NCBI GenBank assembly: GCA_033439265.1
Contig: JAVTVX010000021.1
Coordinates: 13,419,001-13,483,000 of the forward strand
Length of the DNA stretch: 64,000 nucleotides
Origin: Dillenia suffruticosa
Taxonomy: Eukaryota; Streptophyta; Magnoliopsida; Dilleniales; Dilleniaceae
Reading direction: 5' to 3'
The position numbers and the translations under genes were made by a program. Below are positions 15,416-26,089 of this stretch, piece after piece. The notes beneath the pieces are model-generated. The model saw only the letters and a program-made list of their open reading frames with translations, made no database searches and was not told the origin of the DNA. The stretch's first letter is position 1. Each line of letters opens with the position of its first letter.

Positions 15416-15862
15416 TTTAAAAAAATTTAATAAAATCCTTCATAATTTGAGGATCTCCGGAAGGAAAGAAAAATAAAAGAAAAGTATAATAATATATATG
15501 AATTAAATCAACCAAACAACTTATAAATCAATTTTAGATCTTTTTAAATGGTTAAGTTTAGACTTAATCAAAACGTTCCGGCAAGAATGCTGGATTCTTC
15601 GGCTATCAGGCTCTTCCCAAGGGTGGCTATTTCTAAATTAAAGTCATATGCCTATTCACTTTAGTAGTCCGAAATAAAATAAACCAAACTGATGCAAGTC
15701 AAAATTTCCCAAACAAATCTTTTGAACTTCCCTTACTTCAAAATGAAAGACATTGGAAGGCAAAATCTTATAGCTTCTAACAAAAGTCACCATATAAGAA
15801 AACCAAATTTATGTATACCTACAAACATTTATTTTTATACAATTTTACTGACACTCTGACAA

Positions 15863-17008
15863 CTAAGACCTTGGTTTGCCACCATAAGCCCGACGACAAA
15901 TTGAAGTAGGTTTCTGAGAAGGCAAACAGAGCTGCGAAGTAACAGGACAACTTATCAAGCAGTTGTCTCCTAAGCTCCCGGAAACCAATGAGTCGCCGGA
16001 AAAAAAACCCCCCGGCGGCTTACCATTCAGGTAATTCCCATCAAGGTACAACCTCTTCAAGCTCTCCTTTTTGCTGAACTCCAATGGGATTGGTCCGCGT
16101 AAGCGATTGTAACGTAGTGAGAGCGACGAAAGCAGAGGATAAGTATAGAAATTTGATGGTAAATTGCCTTCTATTTTGTTGAAGCTCAAATCAATGGCGA
16201 CCAGATCGCTGTTTGATCCCGCTCTGATGTTGACGCGTGTCAAGCTGTTATTAGACAGGTTGACTTGCTGGAGTGATGGAAGTTGAAAAAACCATTTCGG
16301 AATTGAGCCAGAGAAGGAGTTGTCACTGAGCTCGATTACTTCTAATGCATACAAGCCACTGAAGGATGAAGAAGAGAGAGACCCAGATAACAAATTATTC
16401 TTCAGAGCAAGTTCAATCAATGAATTTGGCAATTTTGGGAGAGAACCAGAAAATTTATTGAAGCTAAGATCAAGTCTACGCAGGCTAGAGAGAGAAACAA
16501 GACTATTTGGGAGATACCCGGATAAGGAATTGTAAGAAATGTCAAGAGATTGAAGAGATTTTAAGGATGAAAGAGAAGACGGAAGAGACCCAGAAAAGGA
16601 ATTGGATCTGAGAGAAAGAGAAGTGAGGAGAGAGAGAGAGGAGAGAGATTCAGGGATAGGCCCAGAAAAGTAGTTGTTGGAGAGGTCAAGATTTGTGAGC
16701 TGAGAGAGTTGGGAAATGAGAGGAGAGAGAGTACCCGAATAGCCTGCGGAGTCCAAAGTGATGAATTGGATATGGAGGGAGTCAGGGGTGCAGGTGAGGC
16801 CGCAAATGAAGTGGGTAGTGCGAGGGACAGAGCAAGGGTCCGAAGAGAAGTTCCATGAGGCTAGGCATGAGTAGGAAGGGATTGAGGAGGGCTTGATTGA
16901 GGAGAGGAAGGATTTGAGAGCTGAGATGTCTGAGGGTTTAGTGAGAGAATGAGATGTGGTGAGGAGAGAGAGAAAGAGGAGGAAGAGAAGAAGACGAGGT
17001 TTAGGCAT
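15863..17008 (-). CDS. Secreted leucine-rich-repeat protein without kinase domain
   Basis: A single uninterrupted frame of 381 residues starts with ATG at 17008. A signal peptide covers about residues 1-21 (LLLFLLFLSLL core). An N-terminal cap with paired cysteines (SYSCLASW...DPCSVP) follows. Then come about ten plant-type LRRs with the LxxLxLSxNxFSGxIP consensus (roughly residues 75-330) and a C-terminal Cys cap (DNCLISCPVTSQLC). I see no transmembrane segment or kinase, so it is probably apoplastic or wall-associated, with a protein-protein recognition role that cannot be inferred further. Size and architecture resemble Arabidopsis At2g15320, which from memory lies next to ARFB1a (At2g15310), as here. 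Coding DNA is rich in AGAGA/TCTCT through Ser-Leu codons. Confidence 0.9.
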   Translation of the reverse strand: MPKPRLLLFLLFLSLLTTSHSLTKPSDISALKSFLSSIKPSSIPSYSCLASWNFSSDPCSVPRTTHFICGLTCTPDSLHIQFITLDSAGYSGTLSPLISQLSQLTNLDLSNNYFSGPIPESLSSLSLLTSLSLRSNSFSGSLPSSLSSLKSLQSLDISYNSLSGYLPNSLVSLSSLRRLDLSFNKFSGSLPKLPNSLIELALKNNLLSGSLSSSSFSGLYALEVIELSDNSFSGSIPKWFFQLPSLQQVNLSNNSLTRVNIRAGSNSDLVAIDLSFNKIEGNLPSNFYTYPLLSSLSLRYNRLRGPIPLEFSKKESLKRLYLDGNYLNGKPPGGFFSGDSLVSGSLGDNCLISCPVTSQLCLPSQKPTSICRRAYGGKPRS

Positions 17009-20000
17009 TGTGGAGTTGTTTGTTTTGTTAGTCCTGGCATGAATCCATTTGTACTTTGTAGGCGTGGGTTTGTGAAGTTGGGGTGGGGTGCTTGCAGTTT
17101 GACAACTAATTCAATGCTCTGTCTCCAGTTGGACAGCACTCCAAAAAGGAAATATCATTCTTAGCCAATGCCCTTAATTTCCATTATTTTAATTTTTTTA
17201 ATGATTGTGCTTACGGCTTTCAATTCTTGAAGGAAAGGCCAGGAGTTCCAAATATGTTAGTGGGATGAAGATTTTTTTTTTTCCTTTTCTTTTGGTTGGA
17301 TATAACCGAATGCGATTTTGTTCCAAGTGATCATAGTTAGGTGACTGGAGAAAAAAAAAATGTATTTGTCGTGTAGCCAGTTATTTCTCAAAGGAGCATG
17401 ACCCACCATGCTAAGCCTTCCAAATTAGGGTTTAATTATTAAATACTTCTAAATGACAAGGTCAAATTGGGGTCAATTATTTTCTCAATTTAAATTTAAT
17501 CACATTTATTATTTTCTTCCCAAGTCACAAAATGGGGATAGGTATTAGGAAGTGCATTCAGCATCCACTTCAGCTAATAAGTGAAAATCCAACTCTTCTA
17601 TGGAAATCAACTCAAAATCTATAGAGCAATATGCACTTCATCAACCATATTTCTTTTATCAGAAAGGGACACAAGGTGAAGAGGTTGGGTTTTATGAATA
17701 GATTTAATGGTGCATTAGATAAATTTACTTAATTTGGAGGCATCCCCAAGTTAAAGTTGCCAATGCCGAGTCTCTATGTGGCCAAAAAACGATGTTGCAA
17801 ATCTTGATTACAAAATCTTTCTCTGTGTGTTGGTGTGAAGATAATCATATGCCCATCAATATTAAAATCAAATGTTGTAACTTTTGCATGATTGGTGTTC
17901 TTGAGAATGGGTTGCAAGCAACTATGAAACCTTGAAGATAATGATTCTTATACCCACTTCTCTTAAAGGGTTCCCTAGCACCTTACGTTACACCCACTTT
18001 GGTTGGCCACTTTTACTCGAAAAGAACGAGAGGCTTTGAGTTTGGGGAAATAAATTCAGGGCCTATTTCTTCTTGAGAGAAAAGGAGGGGCTGTGGATCC
18101 GTTTGTCAGGGAGCATTATTCATCACCAAGAACAGTAAAAATTGGAACAGTTGATCCTCTTTGGTCATTTCAGAGAATAAAATGTTAGTGCGGCCTTTAT
18201 GCATGGTAGATATTTTTGGAATCACATTCTGACATGTGGTGAATGTTGGGCGGTTGAAATAGATCTTTGTCGCAGTATATTTTTTTAATTTAAATTTAAA
18301 AAAATATATATTAAAAGAGTTAATTATTAAATAAATCATACAATATTTAAATTATTAAATAAATCCTTCAAAATTCAGTTTTATATCACCCAATAGATTA
18401 TTACCTTTCGTTGATTTTTTCGACGCTACACAAATATTTTTCATGTATTTTTTTTTATATCTAAATTTTATTTGATTAATTTAATTTAAATATTATAAAA
18501 TTTATTTTAAAAATTAATTCTCTTAAATTCTTTTTTACTATTTTTAATATTTAAATTTAATATTTTTAATTAAAAAAATAAAATATTCGATCAATTGATT
18601 TAAAAAAATTTGATATTAAAAAGGTGTATTTACTCCCTTCATCAGGTAGGAAAAATAATCTTATTTTAGATCCACAGATAAACATTACAACTTCCACAGG
18701 AATCAAAGGACAAAACAGGATGAACTTAACCTTCTTCCTTTTGACATCTGACACTGACCACTGTCCTCCAACAAGTCAAAATATCTGAAATTTAAAAGCA
18801 ACGAATAGACGCCATGCCCTTACGCACGCTCCGTCGTACCGCAGATCCTTTGATTACCAAGGAGACATTAACTAAAGCTTGGTGGATGAATCTTGGACAC
18901 TGAATGATTAAAATATTAAATTTTTTAATTAAAATCTTAAATTTAAAATTTAAAATTTAAAATTTAAAAATAAAAAATTATTGTGTTTAAAGAATTTCTT
19001 TTAAATTAGATATAACAAAACTCAAATTATATTAATCGAAATATAAATTCATTCTATATATTAAAAAAAAAAAGAAAAAAGATCGTATGATGTCCGACTA
19101 GCCCAAAATCCTATTCTTTTGGGCCGATGGACTCACATTCTAGGATTATATTTCACGGGCTCCGTCCATTTGAATTTGGGCGTTAAAACATGCCAAATGT
19201 TTGGAGTGTGCAATTATGTCCATTGTGGGCCTCCCGCCCCATACCTATGGTTCCAATTTTTTTTTTGAATATCGTGAAATTCGAATCTGAATCTATAACG
19301 TAGGGAGAAAGAATGTGCCACTTAAATAGAAGTACAAGATGCACATCATTTTTGGACTATCAAAATTAAAATTGACAAGTATGAAAATGATGTCAAATTC
19401 ACATAAATATTATTGAAGTTTTGAATAGAATATATTAACTTATTTATAAATAAATTAATTAATTAATTAAGTTTATAATTGAGCTTTGATCTCAAGCTTG
19501 TTCGTTTTCCTTTTTCTTTCTATCATTTTTAGGATAATAATTTATATTTATTTTTATTTTTATTTTTAAGTGATTACAATAAAAAGTTTCCCTCCGCATC
19601 TAACAATCTTTCACAAACCAGCTTATGTGACACTAGAGATACGACCACTTGGGAGGTTGGAACCCTGGGAACACAATGACAATCTGAACATTGTTTCTCT
19701 TAAACATGTACAAACAAATATCAAATTAATGCATAATTCTCGTTTTGACAATTCTAGTTACGACGATAATTTGTAGAAATAGAGAAAATAAAAATATGGA
19801 TAAATTCGTAAATATAAAAAATATATATATTAATTATTTTATGAAAATAATAGAATAGTTATTTTTTATAATAAAAATTTAAAATAATTAAATATGTAAT
19901 TATTAATTATAAAATAAATAATATAAAAATATAAAAAATAACTAATTTATTAAATATGAAAAAAATATAAATATAAAAAATATAAGAATTTTATATAAAT

Positions 20001-20319
20001 AATAATTTGTTAAAAGTAAACTTAGTGCAGAAAGGATTTCGAACCTTTTAACCCACATCGACCGTGTGAAAACTTTGCCATATGCACATGGCATCGGCCC
20101 TCTCAGTCCCCAACAACTTCTTCATTCATTCCCATGCCCCAAACAAGTCTTTTATCCTCTGTCCCACCATACTGACTCAACCTAAACCCTACACTAGAAT
20201 TCTTGTCAATTCACAAAAGCGATCACATTCGACCATCCGATCAGGGAATTCCTCTGCCCCTAAATGATCCCTTAACGATTATCTTCACGTCAGTGATCAT
20301 ACTTCCGAATCCTTGTCTC
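17009..20319. other. Intergenic region upstream of LRR gene
   Basis: No gene is supported. The first few hundred bases are the promoter of the minus-strand LRR gene. The rest is AT-rich, with several GGGCC/GGGCT motifs at 19090-19180 and a possible degenerate minus-strand SINE near 19255-19350 (oligo-T, then a reverse B-box attcgaatct). Short open frames here lack support. Confidence 0.5.
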
Positions 20320-20771
20320 TTGACCACGTGGATTTACACAAATTGTTCTAGGGGTTGGTCGGCCATGGTCGTCATCCCTCTGGCGAAGGACTTTTGTCGT
20401 TAGGAAAGGACTTGAAGGACACAAAGACACCTCCTAGCTTCTGGGTGTGAAATTAAAAATTTATTTCAGGACATTATAATTTTTTTTTTTTAGGAATAAT
20501 AAGACCATAAAGGATTTTAGTTGTATTTTTAGGGTTGATTACCAAAATGTTTGAAGTCGGCGACAAACACCATATATTTGTGAAAATGTTTGAATGAGTT
20601 CAAAAGAAAGGAGCGTGAGAGAGCTCATGCTGTTTCTCCATTGTGCTGAAGATTTAATGACAAACAATTATTATCTTAACATTTTTGTGTCATGTTTGCT
20701 TTGCCTGCAGCAAATGAAGACTTCCGACAAGAAGCACAAGAAGAAAAGGGAGAGCTATGCTACAATAATTG

Positions 20772-21472
20772 GAGTCTTGTTCGGAAATAACCACAAAAAA
20801 AAATTAAAATAACCTTGAGACCAACCAAATTCCGGATATAACCCTCTTTTCTCGCATGTCCAACCTACGACACCGTGTGGCAGCACCCGGTTGGTCAAAG
20901 GTTACGCGTCGCGTCTTGAAGTCGCGACAAGCCGCCGCCCGTGGCGCCTGGCGGCCCCTCCCTTCGCCTCCCGCGGCTCTGCTCCGCTTCCCGCGGCTTT
21001 GCTCCGCTCCCCCTCCCTCCCCCCCGCGGCTCGCTCTCCCTCTCTCCCCCGTGACTCTGTCTCTCCCTCTCCCGCCCGCGGCTGGCGAGGAGCACAGCCG
21101 CGGGCGGGGGAGGGAGAGACAGAGCAGCGGCGGGGAGGGAGGGAGGGAGAGAGCCGCGGGGGAGGGAGGGAGGGAGGGGAGCGGAGTAGAGCTGTGGGTG
21201 GCGGAGGGAGGGAGGGAGGGAGAGAGAGAGCCGCGGGAGGAGGGAGGGAAAGAGAGACGCGGGGGAAGGAGGGGGAGCGGAGTAGAGCAACGGGCGGCGG
21301 CTTGTCGCGTCTTGGAGATGTGATAAGCTGTGTCGCGTTTTGAAAACACAACATGTGGCCTTCAGCCAACCGTGGCATGGACATGCGAGAAAATTGGGTT
21401 ATATCCGAAATTTGTTTGGTCTCAAGTTTATTTTAATTTTTTTTTATTTGGGTTATTTCCGAACATCACTCG
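20772..21472. mobile_element. Mutator-type MITE / long foldback element, GC-rich core
   Basis: Terminal inverted repeats begin GAGTCTTGTTCGGAAATAAC on the left and, read inward from the right, GAGTGATGTTCGGAAATAAC. They continue for over 80 bp (ttgagaccaa-caaatt, ctcgcatgtcca). The core is a GC-rich inverted repeat of CCCT/GGGA, GCCGCGGG and CTCCGCTCC modules, with its apex near 21071-21110. The whole 701 bp can fold into one imperfect hairpin. CAATAATTG (20763-20771) and CGATAATTG (21473-21481) form a 9-bp target duplication with one mismatch. The paralogous unit B has the empty site: one CAATAATTG at the matching position near 24039. A 9-bp duplication and long TIRs indicate a non-autonomous MULE. 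No protein is encoded; overlapping open frames on both strands are artefacts of the low-complexity hairpin. Confidence 0.88.
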
Positions 21473-22036
21473 CGATAATTGGTCAACTCTCTCTTCAAAT
21501 TCCCATGTCTCTCTCTCTCTCTCTCTCTCGCTTCAATTCAACTGATATTTCCTTCTTATGTTGTATGAATTTTTCTTGCTGTCCTACGTGCTTGTTTTCT
21601 TTGTTATCCTAATTATCATGAAACTCCCCTTTTTTCTTAATCGCAAGTTATTTTTTATTTTCCTTCTTGTTCTTCATGCTTGTTTTCTTGTTTTTGTAAT
21701 TACCATGAAACCCCACTTATGTTTTCTAGTTGCAACTTAATTTTGGGGCAAAGTTTATTGATTCGGCAACCTTACATTATTGTTGTTTATTTTGAGATGC
21801 TTCTTATATTACTGATTTCATACCGAGTCAATGGCCACTTCTTGTAAGACCCTTTGGTAGGTGGAGGAAAGCAATCTTAAAGCAGAAACCGCACTTAAAA
21901 AAGACTCCCCAAAGTCAAGTCAACAAAAAGTTCAAATAATTTAGAAAAAAAAAAAAAAAAGAAAACAAAAGCCAAATAAGACATGTCACCACCATTCCAG
22001 ATAAACCAAATCAATTTAAAACAGGCACTGTCTACT

Positions 22037-22192
22037 TTTTTTTTTTTTTTTTAACTACCATTAAACTATATTCCAACTAATCTAATTCGAGTATGCTCTG
22101 TTCTGGGAAGAGTTTTCTTAGTGTAGTATTTTTTATTTCTAAATTTCGAATCCAAAACTAGGTTAAATGACTTAGTATCGCATCTCTCAGAC
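22037..22192 (-). mobile_element. Possible degenerate SINE in unit A
   Basis: A T-run on the plus strand is followed by a reverse B-box-like tttcgaatcca and a body resembling the window's other minus-strand SINEs. The paralogous copy is at about 24597-24757 in unit B, so it predates the tandem duplication. No clean target duplication is seen. Confidence 0.4.
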
Positions 22193-23504
22193 ACCATCTC
22201 TCTCATTATAACAACAATTACAACAGATTGAGATTTAATTTCAAATTTTGAGATCGACGATTTGAAATAAATATATGAAAGAGAGAAAAAATGTAAAAAT
22301 AAATTAGCTATAGAAATTTAATAATAATAATAATAATAAAATAAAAAAAATACTACATTAATTTAATTGGTTTGAATTCTCGTGTATCACCGAGTGACTA
22401 GACGAAGTCTATCATCATTGACTAAGTTCTTTGCTCGCGTCCGTCCACATAAATGTGGAAATTTTTGCCTGCTTGTCACCACATCCTGGTGGTGATGTGG
22501 CGCGTCATTTTTGGCCGACATCCTAGCTACCGTTGTCAACTTTTCACCACACTTGGGATCCAATGCAACATGTCACTAAAAAGAAAGCGTTCTGACAAAT
22601 TTTCTATTTTGGTCTTTTATGCTATTAATAAAGTTTTTACGTAACTGTCAACCTACCATAACCTTGATCCTTTACTCAAGTCTTTTATGGTCTTTTATGC
22701 TTAATATGCTTAAAAAGATTCTCTCTCTCTCATTGATCACATTAATTCTTCTCTTTCTCAAATTATGAAATTTTTAGAATATATAACTGAGATAAATATA
22801 TTTGCTTGATATGCATAATTTATTGATTATAGTGCATGAATCCGATTTGTTAAAATTCTGTCATTATCCCAAAAAAAAAAAAAAAAAAATTGAGGGATAA
22901 GTATGCTTAAATGTGCTCATAGCTCAGTTGTTAATGATGCTTATTCTTTATATCTTTCAATTTTTATAAATGCTTCAACTGAAAGTTCTTGTGAATCTTA
23001 ATTTTTATTGGTAGGACCATGTGGAATTGAAATCATTTGACTCTTCTTAACACTATTTCTTTCGTCTTGAATATAAAAGAGGTGCATTACATTTTGAATA
23101 GGATGAAGATGATAATTCTTCTCTAGCTGAATTTTTCACTCTACTACTATTTACTTATAATATTTCGAATGGACGAGGGAGTATTGTTCTAGAGCTTGCT
23201 TCTCTTTTTTGAAGGCCAGACGTGACACCATATTGAAATAAATTTTACATAAAAGTGTAGAAAAATATTGGAGAATCTGTTTATATTAGTAACTACATGA
23301 GTTTTTGCTGGCATCTCATGACTGACAAACCTTGGGCAATATCAGCAACTCTATGCTAGTCTTTTTCCTCCGATCAATAGCAAGGTAGATATATTTCTCC
23401 ATTGGGATATTTCGTTGAAACTAGAATGAAGAAAAGTATGTATCCAAGGACTTTCATATATAAATATATAGAACCTTCAGAAACTTTACTTGTGTGACAA
23501 ATTT

Positions 23505-23596
23505 ATGGCACAAGTTTCACCTTTCAACTAGATCTTTCATTATCGAAATTTGTTCATCATTGCCAATCTTCTTCTTGTATTAGTCCCATGCCATCA
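23505..23596 (+). pseudogene. Truncated 5' end of LRR receptor kinase (duplicate of 25998)
   Basis: The first ~31 codons of the downstream receptor kinase are recognisable (MAQVSPFN, then [19 protein letters not shown]), but codon 9 is TAG, and the reading frame ends at the duplication junction 23596/23597. The leader and upstream region match those of the intact gene. It cannot make a functional product. Confidence 0.88.
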
Positions 23597-26089
23597 TTGA
23601 CCACGTGGATTTACACGAATTGTTCTTGGGGTTGGTCGGCCATGGTCGTCATCCCTCTGGCGAAGGACTTTTGTCGTTAGGAAAGGACTTGAAGGACACA
23701 AAGACACCTCCTAGCTTCTGGGTGTGAAATTAAAAATTTATTACAGGACATTATAATTTTTTTTTAGGAATAATAAGACCATAAAGGTTTTTAGTTGTAT
23801 TTTTAGGGTTGATTCCCAAAATGTTTGAAGTGGGCGACAAACACCATATATTTGTGAAAATGTTTGAATGAGATCATAAGAAAAGGGGCGTGAGAGAACT
23901 CATGCTGTTTCTCCATTGTGCTGAAGATTTAATGACAAACAATTATTATCTTAACATTTTTGTGTCATGTTTGCTTTGCCTGCAGCAAATGAAGACTTCC
24001 GACCAGAAGCACAAGAAGAAAAAGGAGAGCTATGCTACAATAATTGGTCAGCTCTGTCGGGTCTCTCTCTCTCTCTCTCTCTCTCGCTTCAATTCAACTG
24101 AAATTTCCTTTTTATGTTGGATGAATTTTTCTTGCTGTCCTACATGCTTGTTTTCTATGTTGTCCTAATTATCATGAAACTCCCCTACTTTTTTCTTAAT
24201 CTCAAGCTATTTTTCATTTTCCTTGTTGTCCTTCATGCTTGTTTTCTTGTTATTGTAATTACCATGAAACCCCACTTATGCTATCTAGTTGCAAGTTAAT
24301 TTTGGGGCAAAGTTTACTGATTCGTCAACCTTACATTATTGTTGTTTATTTTAAGATGCTTCTTATAATACTTGAAAGATTTCATACCGAGTCAATGGTC
24401 ACTTCTTGTAAGACCCTGTAGTAGGTGGAGGAAAGCAATCTTAGAGTAGAAACTGCAATTAAAAAAGATTTCCCAAAGTCAAGTTAACAAAAAGTTCCAA
24501 AATTTCAGAAAAAAAAAAAGAAAACAAAAACCAAATAGGACGTGTCACCATCATCCTAGATAAACCAAATCAAATAAAAACAGGCACCGTCTGCTATTTT
24601 TTTTAACCACTAATATCTAAAACCATATTATAACTAATTCAGTTCGAGCGTCTGTGGGACCCTATTAAGGGGAGGGCTTTCCCAGCGTAATATTTTCTAT
24701 TTTTAAGTTTCGAAACCGAGATTAGGTTCAGTGACTTAATACCCCATCCCACAGACACCATCTCTCTCATTACAACAACTACAACAAATAGACGATTTGA
24801 AATCAATATAGGAAAGAGAGAAAACAACAACAACAACAACAACAACAACTACAACAATTGGTTTGGATTCTCCTATGTAAATTAGTGACTAGGCGAAGTC
24901 TATCATCATGGACTAAGTTCTTTACTCGCACCTGTCCATATAAATGTAGAAAAATTTGCCTACTTGTCACCACATCCTGGTGGTGATGTGACGCATCGTT
25001 TTCGGACGACGGCCTTCACCACACTCGGGATCCAATGCAGCGCGTCACTAAGAAGAAAACGTTCTAACAAATTTTCTATTTTGGTCTCTCATGATGTTAA
25101 TAAAATTTTTACGTAGCTGTCAACCTACTGCAACCTTGATACTTTACTCAAGTTTGAGACCAAGATACTTAAATTTTAAGATTGAACATCCACGGATAAC
25201 TATGCTTAATATGCTTAAAAAAGATTCTCTCTCTCTCATTGATCACATTAATTCTTCTCTTTCTCAAATTATGAAAATTTTTAGAATGTATAACTGAGAT
25301 AAATATATTTGCTTAATATGCATAATTTGTTGATTATTGTGCATGAGTCCGATTTGTTAAAATTCTATCATTATCAAAAAAAAATGAGGGATAAGTATGC
25401 TTAAATGTGCTTACAGCTCAGTTGTTAATGATGCTTATTCTTTATATCTTTCAATTTTTATAAATGCTTCAACTGAAAGTTCTTGTGAATCTTAATTTTT
25501 ATTGGTAGGACCATGTGGAATTAAAATCATTTGACTCTTCTTAATACTAGTTCTTTCATCTTGAATATAAAAGAGGTGCATTATATTTTGAATAGGATGA
25601 AGATGATAATTCTTCTCTAGATGAATTTTTCACTCTACTACTATTTACTTATAATATTTCGAATTGATGAGCTAGTATTGTTATATAACTTGCTTCTCTT
25701 TTTTGAAAGCTAGACGTGACACCATATTGAAATAAATTTTTACATAAAAGTGTAAAAAATATTGGAGAATTTGTTTATATTAGTAACTACATGAGTTTTT
25801 GCCGGCATCTCTTGATGACAAACCTTTAGCAATGTCAGCAACTCTATGCTAGTCTTTTTCCTCCAATCAATAGCAAGGTAGATATATTTCTCCATTGGGA
25901 TATTTCGTTGAAACTAGAATTAAGAAAAGTATGTATCCAAGGACTTTTATATATAAATATATAGAACCTTCAGAAACTTTACTTGTGTGACAAATTTATG
26001 GCACAAGTTTCGCCCTTCAACAATATCTTTCATTATCGAAACTTGTTCATCATTGCCAATCTTCTTCTTGTATTAGTCTCATGCCATCA
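23597..26089 (+). repeat. Tandem duplication, right unit (B), lacking the MITE
   Basis: Collinear copy of 20320-23596, ending at ATGCCATCA, where the intact kinase gene continues into GGTGCTAACTTC. It supplies the promoter, leader and first 31 codons of the functional kinase. The exon-like CAAATGAAGACTTCCGACCAG block is kept here too (near 23986). There is no MITE at the CAATAATTG site. The junction shows at most a one-base overlap, pointing to end-joining rather than long homology. Confidence 0.9.

Larger units (their letters stand above)
11657..15862. other. AT-rich intergenic region with SINEs
   Basis: No protein-coding gene is supported across 4.2 kb. It holds two SINEs with intact target duplications (12435-12627, 13602-13769), one degenerate SINE-like segment (15253-15415), a (TA)n tract and many A/T homopolymers. 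The final ~300 bp downstream of the minus-strand LRR gene should be that gene's 3' UTR. Confidence 0.55.
20320..23596 (+). repeat. Tandem duplication, left unit (A), with MITE insertion
   Basis: This unit begins TTGACCACGTGGATTTACAC and aligns collinearly with 23597-26089, with scattered substitutions and small indels. It ends inside the receptor-kinase signal peptide (...ATGCCATCA). It is longer than unit B mainly because of the 701-bp MITE at 20772-21472. It includes an exon-like piece with a good acceptor (tttgcctgcag|CAAATGAAGACTTC near 20710), A/T microsatellites and a SINE-like segment at about 22037-22192. Its function, if any, is promoter-like sequence for the kinase. Confidence 0.9.

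Noticed and set aside
20804..21384. Six overlapping open frames of 130-181 residues on both strands, rich in Arg, Gly, Ser and Pro
   Set aside because: All lie in the GC-rich hairpin of the MITE. Simultaneous open frames in several phases on both strands are expected from CCCT/GGGA repeats without stops.
22916..22960. tRNA-like tcatagctcagttgttaatg
   Set aside because: There is an A-box-like string but no B-box at a suitable distance and no target duplication.
25983..25997. Five-codon N-terminal extension of the receptor kinase
   Set aside because: It starts at TTG. The first in-frame ATG is at 25998 and begins a standard signal peptide.
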